A DNA stretch of 64,000 bases from Palaemon carinicauda. Lineage: Eukaryota; Arthropoda; Malacostraca; Decapoda; Palaemonidae. The stretch covers positions 44,515,984-44,579,983 of the forward strand of contig NC_090768.1 of NCBI RefSeq assembly GCF_036898095.1, written 5' to 3'. A program made the translations under genes and the position numbers. Under the pieces are notes generated by a model that was given only the letters and a program-made list of their open reading frames with translations, made no database searches and was not told where the DNA came from. Below, piece by piece: positions 37,201-49,352 of this stretch (its first letter is position 1; the number at the start of each line of letters is the position of its first letter).

Positions 37201-39760
37201 ATACAGTCAAACTGTGCTGGGAATTGCGCTTTTAGTTGTTCGACTGACCTAATAGGGCCTTGTTGGCTTGGTTGCTCAGGTATTCCAGTAACGTCGTTGA
37301 CATTGATATCCACAATACCAAGTTTTTGGCATGAGGGAAGGCCAAGTATGGCTGGACCAGACACATCAACCACGAAGAACTTTTCTTGCGAGAATGCTGG
37401 GTTGCTGAGTTTGCGGACGCTGAGCATTAGTGACCCTAGGCAGGGAATATTGTCGCCACTGTATGATGTTAGTCTTACTGACGGTTCTGGGGATAGTACG
37501 AGGCTGGTGGGTGCATCACCAAACATTTGCTTGTATGTCCGCAAGGGCAGCGTATTGCCACTGGAACCTGTGTCGATTTTGAGTTTCAGGGGCCCATAGG
37601 CTGGGGGGTTTTCATGCTTGACCATAAGCTTTGAGAATACTTCTCGTTTCGGTGCCACTCCTATGTCGGATATCGTTATCATGTCGAAGTTTGGCATATA
37701 ATCTGTTTCTTCATCAAGATTAGGGTTTTCATTAACCATGACTTCGTGTTGCCTGTGGTTAGGAGCCCGATTCGGCCGTCGGTAGAAGCGCCCTCTTGTC
37801 TTGCTCTGACGTTGTGTCTGCTGCATTTTGTCTCCTGGCATTGTTCTGCCTCCATCAGTTTTGCGGCACATCTTTTTCCAGTGCCCCTTGATGCCACAAC
37901 CACTGCATCTGTCATTGTAAGCGGGGCAAAACCTTATGGGATGGCTAAGCCCACAGTTCCAGCAGGGATTGTCCGTGGTTTGTAGTTTTTTCCGTGGCTC
38001 GTTGCTTTCCCTTCGAATTGCATCCATGTTGGTATGGCTTGTACTTGTGTTCTCAGAGCTCATCTGTATGGAGCGTAATGATGCCGTGGAGGCCGCAATG
38101 GCCTCGTATTCCCGACCTCTCTCTAGAACGTTGCTCACAGCATAGCCCTTCGGTTTAGTTAGGAGTTCTTTCCGAAATTCTTCGAATTGTGTTCGTAGTA
38201 TGGTCATTTCGATAAGTCGTTCGTTGAGTTCTCTGTCTTCAAACTCGCACTTTGTTGCTTTTTCACGGAGTCTGGCCAGGAATTGACTGATTGTTTCAGC
38301 AGGTTTCTGTTTGGTATTTGCAAATTCGAGGCGGTGAACTCGGAAATTTATTTTCACCGTTGCATCCACCTCACTTTCAATAAGCCTCCATATGTTCTGC
38401 GGCACACGTTGCTCCTGTTCAGTGAGGCCGCTCGCCAAGATACGCCTCATGCCCTCATCGCCAAGGGCAATTTTAATTTTAGTTGCTTGCTTGCCCGGGT
38501 CTGTGACTTCCTGGTCTTTGAGGTATAAGTTCATGCGCGCCTTGAATGCACGAAACGACTCTGCCAGGGGCTGGTGAGCCCAGTCCATACTTGGGCATTT
38601 AGGCTGGGCCATGATTGGATTTGGTTTCGAGTGTTACACAATAGATAGATAGTGATTGGATTAACAACACAGTTTACGGTTCACAAAGAGACATATAATG
38701 AGAGTATGGAAATCACTACAAAAATTTGTCACTGGTAGCCGGCACGGTTTTCAGTTTTGTTTACACTGCTGAATGTACGTTGTTGTTTGGCTCATTTTGT
38801 GAAGTAGTGCGCGGATAACAATGGCCAAAATACTTGTAAGTAATCTATTCACAACTTTCTTCACTATTCTCACTGTAATCACGGTGCACTAATGTCCATT
38901 CTATGCCATATCCTGACTATATAAGTTATGTATGGTTGTTATCTGGGCCGGTATGACAGTCTTTGTCTGGTTGCTGTTGGGTGAAAATGGCGTCTTCTGC
39001 AGCCGCTGGTAATAAACTCTGGCTGATTATGAGTCCTCTTCTCAGTTATTACGGACAGGAGAGGTATGTAAAGTGTCTCTATGGTCCGGGTTTGTTGATG
39101 GAATGGCGTGGGGTGCGTTACCACGCTGCCACCATGATATAATATGCAAGAGGTTGCAGTGATTAAAAGACAGGTCTTGATGGCTTGGGTGCTAGGTAGA
39201 GACTGCCCTTTATTTATAGCTACATGGGACTACATGATACCACAGAGGAAAGGCAATAAGGAAATTAATAAATGAGGAGAAAATATTAATAGATTATTTT
39301 AAAAACAGTAATAACATCAAAACATATGTCATATATAAAGTATAAAAAGACTTATGTCAGCCTGTTCAACATAAAAACAGCCCAGTGAGGATAGGAGATA
39401 AGGAAATAAATAAATGAATACCCGAGAGGTAGTTGAATCTCACTAACATTTCCTGTATTTGTTCCTATTGACCCTCTTACCCGACACTCATTTTTTGAAA
39501 TTGAACATCTGCACATCTCATTTTCTTCTTATTTTACCTGTTCTGTGATTTCTTGAGGTTATTAGCTGGGTGGCCAGTTAGGAAGGTATTTAAGAAAACA
39601 ATTAAAAAAGTTTGAAAGTAAATTTAGAAAGCAGTGCAGCGTATGTTGAGCGTATGTTGAAGCGATGCTGCAAAAAGACTTTTCAGTCACGGGTACAGGA
39701 CTCATACTCGTGCTCCTGTAAGTATTATCAGTATTCTAGTCTTTATTTGTGACTTTTGGG

Positions 39761-39839
<79 letters not shown>

Positions 39840-42800
39840 ATTTGGTGTGTACAATTGTAAGCTTGATGGTGAATATTTGATTAGTTTCTATTTTTCCTCC
39901 TAGGAACAAGATTTCTTGTGGATAACTTTTCCCACAATGACTCTGGAGAAGCCAAAGGACATTTTCTAACAAACTTTCACAGTGAAAATTACCAAGGGCT
40001 TGGAAAGGACTTCAAAGAAATCCTCTACTGCAGTAATATATGTGGTAAGTTTTCCTATATTTAGTAGATAATGGAAATAAAAAGAAGTAATGGACATGCA
40101 AAATGATGACATACATTAAGTTCACTACCACTGAACTTGGAAGACTTTAAATTTTGGATCTTTAACAAAAAAGGCCAAATTTAAATACAGAAGGTACTCA
40201 TCTTACAAACTTAACCCTTTTACCCCCAAAGGACGTACTGGTACATTTCACAAAAGCCATCCCTTTACCCCCATGGACGTACCGGTACGTCCTTGCAAAT
40301 AAATGCTATAAAAATTTTTTTTTCATATTTTTGATAATTTTTTTAGAAAAATTCAGGCATTTTCCAGGAGAATGAGACCAACCTGACCTCTCTATGACAA
40401 AAATTAAGGCTGTTAGAGCAATTTAAAGAAAATATACTGCAAAATGTGCTGGGAAAAAAATAACCCCCTGGGGGTTAAGGGTTGGAAATATCCAAATAGC
40501 CTGGGGGTAAAAGGGTTAAGTTCACTACCACTGAACTTGGAAGACTTTAAATTTTGGATCTTTAACAAAAAAGGCCAAATTTAAATACAGAAGGTACTCA
40601 TTTTACAAACTTAATTGGTTCCAAGGAGCTGTTTGTAAGTCAAATTTTATTAAATTTTGTCCTAGAGTAGACCTAACCTGAATCCCATGCCTAGGATTTC
40701 CAGCTACAGAAGTCAACAAATGGTCGGATTTCATATGAAATAGATATCAGGTTACAGTATTACAAATGTCATTGTTCTTATTGTATTATTAACGACAAAC
40801 ACGTGAAAAACACCGAGAGCACAAAAAATACGACTATGTGGGCAAGTCCAAAACAGAAGGATGACCTAGAGGGCGCGCGTGTTGGGTGTCGGTGGCGTGG
40901 TCCAACTGTGTTCTCTAGGGCCTGTTACGGCCCTTCCCTTTGATGAAGGGATTATCTAAATGGAAGACAGCCTGTGAATAGTGGTTTTCACACGCCCCTG
41001 TTGTATACACGACACCCACAAGGTGCTCGCGCAAGGGTAGTAACCTCTGCATTCCATGCTTTTATCTTTCTCTGGTATATTTGGAAGATTTATATCAGAA
41101 AAGGGTAAAGAAGGACTTCTTTCACCGGGCATCACAGGTCTCTTCCCAGAAATAGATTTTTCCTTCGTCAAAATCCCTTTGTTCTTATTGTATTAAAGGA
41201 TATGATATTGTTTTATTACATTATTTCTTTATCTTATGTTTTTTATTTTCAATTGGATTTGTGTTTGTAAGTTGAGGACCTCCTGTAATTCAGAATATTC
41301 CTAGATTAACACATGAATTGACAAATGTTTAATTGTCTTGTTCTTCAGTGGTATCTCAGATTTTCTCCTATACTCAATTTTTTTTAATGAGGCGCATTTG
41401 CACTGACTTGCAGCGGTGCCCTTTTAGGTCGGAAAAGTTTCCTGCTATCCGATTGGTTAGAATCATCTTGTCCAACCAATCAGCGATCAGGAAACTTTTC
41501 CGAGCTAAAAGGGCACCCTTGCGAGTCAATGCAAATCTGCCTCACTAAAAAGAATTGACTATAGGTAATATGTAATGCACTAGCACCAGTAGGGACATCC
41601 AGAGATTGCATGTTAGGTTTCTGTTATTCTGTAGATCGTTGTTATTGAGTATAGATGTTACCCTGTGCATCATTTTGTAATTATCTTCTTAGATGCCTGG
41701 TTATTTTTTAGTGCTGAATTTCTGTAATTTAGTATTACAGTATGTATTGTATGTGTATTTGAATCCTGTTATATCTCGGTAACAAGTCAAGATATTGTGA
41801 TACTGTAAATTATAGTCAATTTCTTTTAGCGATGCATTTTTGCACCGACTCGCAGCGGTGCCCTTTTAGCTAGGAAAAGTTCCCTGATCGCTGATTGGTT
41901 GGACGAGATAATTCTAACCAATCAGCGATCAGGAAACTTTTCTGAGCTAAAAGGGCACCGCTGCGAGTTGGTGCAAATCTGCCTCGATAAAAGAAATGGA
42001 CTATAGTTCTGCACGTAAAAAAGTACTGTACATTTGAGTTAGAGGTTTTCTTTTGGGGGAGAGAGGAAAGTGAAGATCCGTCGTGCAATAGATTGGTAGG
42101 TATAAGAAGGAGAGAATTTCTGTTACCAATATACTGGGTTATGAAGCATGATTTTAGAGGACAGTAAGAAAAATAGTAGCTACAGCATGGTTGAAATAGA
42201 GAGAAATTACCAGACTACTGGTAATTAAGGATTACTCATTAGGAGAAAGAGCTACACTCATTACTGCTCAACTCTATGGTGAAAAATCAGGTGCACTGAA
42301 AAGGGAAAAGAAAAAGATATTGAAGAGGTGCAGCCACAGAATGTGGGCAGAGCTTTATTTTGAATGAGGTAGGGACAGAGATATGTGGTGTAAATGGATT
42401 GGGAAACAGATGGAGATCTCAAAGAGGGTAAAAGTTCAGTTTGGTAATAATGGATGAGGAACAGTTGGTTGGAGAAGCATTAGATAAGATAGAAGATAGC
42501 AGGATGAAGATCTGTAGAAAGGTCCAGAAGTCATGATAGAAAGGGATTGCCAATGACTTTGATGTGGTATTTCAAGCAGAAAGAGTGCAGAGTTAATTTC
42601 TTGTCTAACCCCAAGATTGGAAGGCACAATACTCATGGTGATAATGGAACTGAAGTCCTGTGGTCCTCTAGTCCATTTCTTTTAGCGATGCATATTTGCA
42701 CCGACTTGCAGCGGTGCCCATTTAGCTCGGAAAAGTTTCCGGATCGCTGATTGGTTGGACAAGATAATTCTAACCAATCAGCGATCAGGAAACTTTTCCG

Positions 42801-45800
42801 AGCTAAAAGGGCACCGCCGCGAGTCGATGCAAATATGCATCGCTAAAAGAAATGGACTATAGGAATTAGTAGTTCTGCTGTTATTGTAGATGCTCTGTGC
42901 ATCTCATATGCTCTTGTTGACCAGAAGGCAAACTTTTTAATTTTGTTTCTGTAAAGCTAGTTTATATTTTAATTTTGTTTTTTCTGAGTTAGTTTATATC
43001 CTAATTTTGTTTTTGCAAAGCTAGTTATGTGTTAATTTTCTTTCTGAGAAGCTAGTTATATTTGAATTTTGTTTCTTTGAAGCTAGTTTATATTTTAATT
43101 TTGTTTTTGCAAAGCTAGTTGTTTTAATTTTCTTTCTGAGAAGCTAGTTATATTTTAATTTTGTTTCTTTGAAGCTACAGTAGTTTATAATTTTAATTTT
43201 GTTTCAGCTAATCTAGTTTATATTTCAACTTTGTTTCAGCCAAGATAGTTAACGCTCGTCTTGGTGTTCCCAGAGAATTTATACGTCCTCTTTCACTAAA
43301 AAAATCTTATTCCATTTGTGATATTGAAGTTACCTTCCTCGATGCCAATCAGTAAGTACTTTTGAATTGGTGCAAAATCTGTTAGAGTTGCTAATTTATA
43401 TCCTTATAGTGGGGTAGTGCCTTTGGTACTCCTTAATGAATGAATGATTTGTAATTATCTGGCATCATAACATCAGTGGTCACTGATGCCGATTTAATCA
43501 TGCTTAATTTTCAATTAATAACTAAGATAAAAGCTAAAAATAAAAACAAATTAATAAATAAACAATGAAACTTTTTAAATTTAATGCATTTAAAAATGAG
43601 TAAGAATGCTAGCTTCTAATATGAATTTTAAAATGCCGATAGCATCATAATAAATGTCTCCTCCAAGAATCTTGGTGAGGATGTACCTGCCATTCTCACC
43701 ACGAGTGGTACTGTACACCTTAAAGGATGACTGTAGGAGTTACTTGAAGGTCTTTGCAGCATAATTTTGTCCCCTAGCTGCACTCACTTTATAGCAGTCT
43801 ACTATACCTGTGTCCTTACTTCCTGTCTTCCATCTTGCTGTATAGCCTCTAAAGCCCCGTACACACTATGTCATCATGTATCAGCCTTGTGATGCAGTAG
43901 TGGTGTTGAAAAAAATTATTAGCAGCCAAACTGTACTGCAACACTGCTTACTTACTTTCACGCACTAACTGCCCAGTTGTAGTTCAGCTTTCATCGGGAG
44001 AGGATGTATGCCGATGATAGCTATTGGAGCTGGAGCTGAGCGGACGTCCTCCCACTTTGAATGTTGACGCTCCACTGAGCAGACGCATGAAATTGGGGCG
44101 GCCCGTCAACACGTTGGTGATGCAGCAGCTTGTTGATAAAGTCATTTTTCAACACATCCATTCAACAGTGCAAGCATCATTAATCATAGTGTGCACGCGG
44201 CCTAACTTTTCCTTCATACTGCAACTGAGTAGTCTCCCATGCCTCAGTGCTTGGCCTTCTGACCCAAATTGAATATTAAGATAGAATACATTGTACAGTG
44301 GAGCCACAATACTTCTATTTTTTATGTAGAAGGCAAAAATAATATACTCTAAAATATTTTTGTAACTCCTATAATGCAGATATATAATTGTATTATCATG
44401 GTAACAGATTTACTTAGCATTATAAAGATTCGTATTAGTCAGTTCTTTTGTGAGGAATGACCGAATGACCGGTAAATCACTCAGCTGAAGTAATAATATA
44501 GAAAGTAATGTTATTTATGCCACTTTTTAAGTACAACACAAATCAGTCAGTGCTGGTGTTTGGAAGATTAATTTTGTAAATCCTTCATATGCCTTTTTTT
44601 TCTTTCCATTGCAGTTGGCCTGGTGCTGTGATGATACTATTTAAGTTACCTAATGGAAATTGTACGCTGTATACAGGGAACTTTCGAGCAGATCCAAAGA
44701 TGGAATCGTATCCATTGTTCTGGAATTGTGAAGTCGATACTGTTTACCTTGATACGACGTACGTATGATTAGGAGTCTTTCTTAGATTGCGTCCCCGGGA
44801 AAAATTTATTCTATACCGTTTATTGAATGGCTTGTTACTGTTTATCAAATGTGTGTTCCTACCCAAAGGCAAATAATTCCCATAGCTAAGAAAGGGAAAG
44901 TTTACCATTGGAAATTTATAAAAATCAATGGTCATTTAGATGGAGAATTAGTGATTATCCACTACAAAGAGTTGGTGAGAGACTTCAATGCTGATTCTAT
45001 CTGTTAATTCCTTTGATGGTCTCGGTGATCAGCGATAATCAAATGTGATTCTTACCACATATAGTAACGATGTAGTTTTCGTTACAGTCAGTTTTGGTGT
45101 CATGTAGCATAGAAGAAAAGGGTTTTTTACATGATAGAAGACATAGAAGACAAAGGTCTTTATATGGCAAAAGACCTAGAATACAAAGGTTTTTACATGA
45201 AAAGAGACATAGAAGGCAAGGGTTTTTACATGACAAGAGGGAAAGAAGACAAGGGTTTTTACATGACAAAAGACATAGAAGACAAGGATTTTTACCTGAC
45301 AAAAGACATAAAAGACAGGGGTTATTACGTAATTAGCCATAGGAGAAAAGGTGTTTTTACATGATAAAAGTCAGAAGGTAAGGGTTTTTACATGGCAAAA
45401 GACAAAGAAGGCAAGAGTATTTACATGACATGAGACAAAGAAGGCAAGGGTTTTGACCTGACAGAAGACATAGAAGACAAAGGTTTTTACCTGACAAAAG
45501 ACATAGAAGGCAAGGGTCTTTATATGGCAAAAGACATAGAATACAAGGGTTTTTACTTGACAAAAGACAAAGAAGGCAAGGGTATTTATATGGCAAAAGA
45601 CATAGAAGATAAGGGATTTTACAAGATAAAAGACAAGGTATTTTATTGGCAAAGGATTGTTTGAATTTGAAAGTTATGTACCCATATTATTATTGTTTAT
45701 ATTTGTAGACTTCAGGTCTAAAAGTTATGCAGAATAGATGCTCGAGTAGTTGAATATAAAAGTATGAATTTATTTTATTTTTCTAATGTAGAATGAAACT

Positions 45801-48800
45801 TTTCTATTAGCCTTGTTAACTAAGAAAACTTGGTTAATGCGTAAAATTGATGTTACGAGTAATGCGTTTTGTCCTACCATAGGTACTGGAGATCTTTCAG
45901 CGACTTCCCACGTCAGGATGAGATTATACAGGATTGTGCCATGATCTCGCTGAGTCATGTCATCGATAACTCCCACTCTCTCATTGTTGTTGGTTCTGAC
46001 ACCTTAGGTGAGTCAATAATTTACTATGAACATTATTCTTTACTTACTTTTACTTGTACATGTAGTTTCCATGGAATTTTAACTCATTTAAAGCACTCCT
46101 TTAGCTTTTGCATATTCATCTTTTGCGTTTAGCAATTATACAGGTACATTTAAAAATGCCATCCAAATGCTCCCCTGATCAGGAATTATCTGTATACAAT
46201 TTAGAGATCATCATCGACTAAATACATTTCAATTCCCTTCTTCCTATAAAATATTTACAGGGTTACCTAGTTATTTGAAATGAATTCCTTCCATACTAAT
46301 TATTTTAGTTTATTGGTTTGTGCTCATTATTGTGGATATCATGAAATTTCCTTCCAGGTACGGAACGTGTATGCAAGGCCATTGCTCGTGCATTAAACTG
46401 TCGCATCTGGGCTTCCAAAAACAGGCGGGAAATTCTACATTGCATTGGTGACGACAAAATTCTCTCAAGATTAACTTCTGATAAATTTTCTGCCAGAGTT
46501 CATATACTTCCAGAGAGATGTATTCATCCTAGGGTAGGTTTCTTTGGTAGTTTCATTTTTATGGTAACTTAGCTCAAGTTTGTCTGAAAGTGGGTATAAA
46601 ATTCCAGCTTATTTGCATCCCTAGTTGTCTTCTGGCCTAGAATGGCTGGAAATTGGCTAATTTTTACCTTGTTGATACACTGGATTCCATAACAGGTATT
46701 GAAAAGGCAGTGCAAATAAAACTAGAGGGGCATTCAGTAGAGCGCAGACCTCCGGCCCAGCAGCTCATTTCTCGACTTTTTGCTATGCCTTGACCTTGAC
46801 CTTTGACATTAACATGCATTAATGTAGGTGGATTTTCATACACTCAAATATGAACCAAGTTTCAAGTCTCTGACAACGATGTCCAAACCTATGGCTGATT
46901 ACGTGAATTGGATATTTTGCTTGACCGTGACCTTGACCTTAGACCTTGACCTTCCAAAATTTAATCACTTCCAGCTCTTTACATTAGATAATCCCTGCAA
47001 GTTTCATTACTTTACGGTGAGAATTATGGCCACGAAGCTGTTCACAAACAAACACACACACAAACAGGGGGTAAAACATAACCTAATTTCAACTTTGTTG
47101 GTGGAGGCAATGGGCAGGAACAGCCTGGATGGAAGAGTAAGAACTAATGGGTTATTCACCTTTTTATTATCGTATCTCCCCTTGATAAAAGTCACAAGAT
47201 ATAAATCTATGTCATTTTAAAGCTTTTGTAAATCATTTAATTCCATATCCGTGACTAACGTAACAGAGGTCAGATATTTCAACTAGAAATGTCTTTGTAC
47301 ATATAAGACATTCATGGACAACCTCATTAAATTTTGGAGATGGTCCGGATCAAGATCACAATTCTGGATCAACATTGAACTTTCCACCATCTACAGTCAG
47401 CATATGAAAAGGAGGATGCACTGTCTGTAGACTTTATTTGAATGTTAACCCCTTTACCCCCAAAGGACGTACTGGTACGTTTCACAAAACTCATCCCTTT
47501 ACCCCCATGGATGTACCGGTACGTCCTTGCAAAAAAATGCTATAAAATTTTTTTTTTCATATTTTTAATATTTTTTTTTTTTTTTTTTTTAGAAAATTCA
47601 GGCATTTTCCAAGAGAATGAGACCAGCCTGACCTCTCTATGACAAAAATTAAGGCTGTTAGAGCAATTTAAAGAATATATACTGCAAAATGTGCTGGGGA
47701 AAAAATAACCCCTTGGGGGTTAAGGGTTGGAAATTTCCATAGAGCCTGGGGGTAAAAGGGTTAAAGTTGGTCCAGCCACGGTCAGTATGTGCAAAAAAGA
47801 AGTGTTTCACCCGTAGACTTGAGTAAAATATTAGCAATATTCATTGGCGGAGGTCTGAAATTTCTGATTGCTCTTGTTTAATTTTGATATTTTAGGTTAA
47901 AGTCAATCACAGTGAGCATGTACCGAGCTATACCTGCCAACTACAAATCCCACACATCTTTCATAAGCTGAGGTGACTTCACGAAACTATACTCTTAACC
48001 CTTTTACCCCCAGGCTATTTGGAAATTTCCAACCCTTAACCCCTAGGGGGTTATTTTTTTCCCAGCACATTTTGCAGTATATTTTTTTTTAAATTGCTGT
48101 AAAAGCCTTAATTTTTGTCATAGAAAGGTCAGGTTGGTCTCATTCTCTTGGAAAATGCCTGAATTTTCTAAAAAAATTATCAAAAATATGAAAAAAAATA
48201 TTTTTATTGCATTTTTTTGCAAGGACGTACCGGTACGTCCATGGGGGGTAAAGGGAAGGCTTTTGTGAAACGTACCAGTACGTCCTTTGGGGGTAAAAGG
48301 GTTAATATTCATTTTTTCTCTGTTGATCGGATAACTCTTTACCTGGATGTTATGATGAAAATCAGATGCATACTTTATAGAAACTTGTTGATTTTTTGCC
48401 ATAAGGGCTGATTAATTAAAGTTCAAAGTGTTGACTTTCTGCTGGGAATTTCTTCGCTAAACATAAGACAGTGAAACTTGTTTGCTAAGTAAAAGACAGT
48501 AATAAATTGAGGTTCACTCTAACAATTATAGAAAGACTAGAACTGCATGACTTAGTGTTAACTTTTTGCTTGAAATTTTTTGCCAAGTATAATAAAAGCT
48601 CCGTTTTTACAAAGTAGTTTTTGTTAAATATATTTTATTTTTTCATATTTTCCAGTGCTTATCAAATTATATAGATACCCTTGAACCTACGTACAAAGTG
48701 GCTGTCGGCCTACGATTGAGCGGATGGGAGCATTTTGAGGACAACGCGGATTGTGCTCCGTATTTGAAACCGACGCAATTTGGGAATGTGTACATATATG

Positions 48801-49291
48801 GTAAGGCTAAATATTTTACTTAACTTATTTTACTTTGATGGCTACTTTTCCGGTCCCATACAGCAGGAGAACCCTACTCTCTACAGGACCTCCTCTGTCG
48901 TTTTACCTTGTTCGTTTAGAGTATTTATCATTTCAGATCATGCATCGTTCGTTTACTGTTAAATCGTCAGTGTTGTATTATTTTTGAAATAAGAAAGTCT
49001 TCAGTTTCCTTTCGAAAGCCTTAATGTTTTCATCAGTAATTTTTTTTATTGAACCTGTAGCTTGAAAGTAGAGTTATTTTAACCTTATTTTCTTATTTAT
49101 ATCTATCAACCTTGGATGGTGAACTAAAAATTCCGTATTTTCTTCCTTTCAAGAAGCAGTTAAGGACAACATAATTTTCCTAATCTAACCTTACAAATTT
49201 TCTTGTTTTTTTGGGTAACAAAGCAGTATAGAAATGACATCTTTTGTTATTCAAATGAAATATATTTTATTACTGTATAACCTTTGCGTTG

Positions 49292-49352
<61 letters not shown>

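Larger units (their letters stand above)
26935..39244 (-). mobile_element. Ty3/Gypsy LTR retrotransposon, with DIRS copy C nested in its 3' untranslated region
   Basis: Two 110-bp LTRs (26935-27044 and 39135-39244) differ at one base. They begin TG and end CA and are flanked by GAGGA at 26930-26934 and 39245-39249. Read on the minus strand, the 5' LTR is followed at once by TGGTGGCAGCGTGG, a primer-binding-site candidate, and a purine tract (ATAAGGGGGA) precedes the 3' LTR. One fused gag-pol frame (34461-38612) fills the coding part; no envelope gene is seen. DIRS copy C (about 27279-34136) interrupts the region between the pol stop and the 3' LTR. Without it the element would be about 5.4 kb. 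The near-identical LTRs indicate a recent insertion. Confidence 0.92.

Noticed and set aside
34411..37599. Plus-strand open frames opposite the Gypsy polyprotein (for example 34411-35139 and 36868-37599)
   Set aside because: Antisense shadows of the long gag-pol frame; no start context and no recognised domain.
43340..44620. Loss of the motif 3 histidine (reading DANQ at the end of exon 6)
   Set aside because: The codon is split: CA ends exon 6 and T begins exon 7, giving histidine. Only motifs 2 and 4 are substituted.
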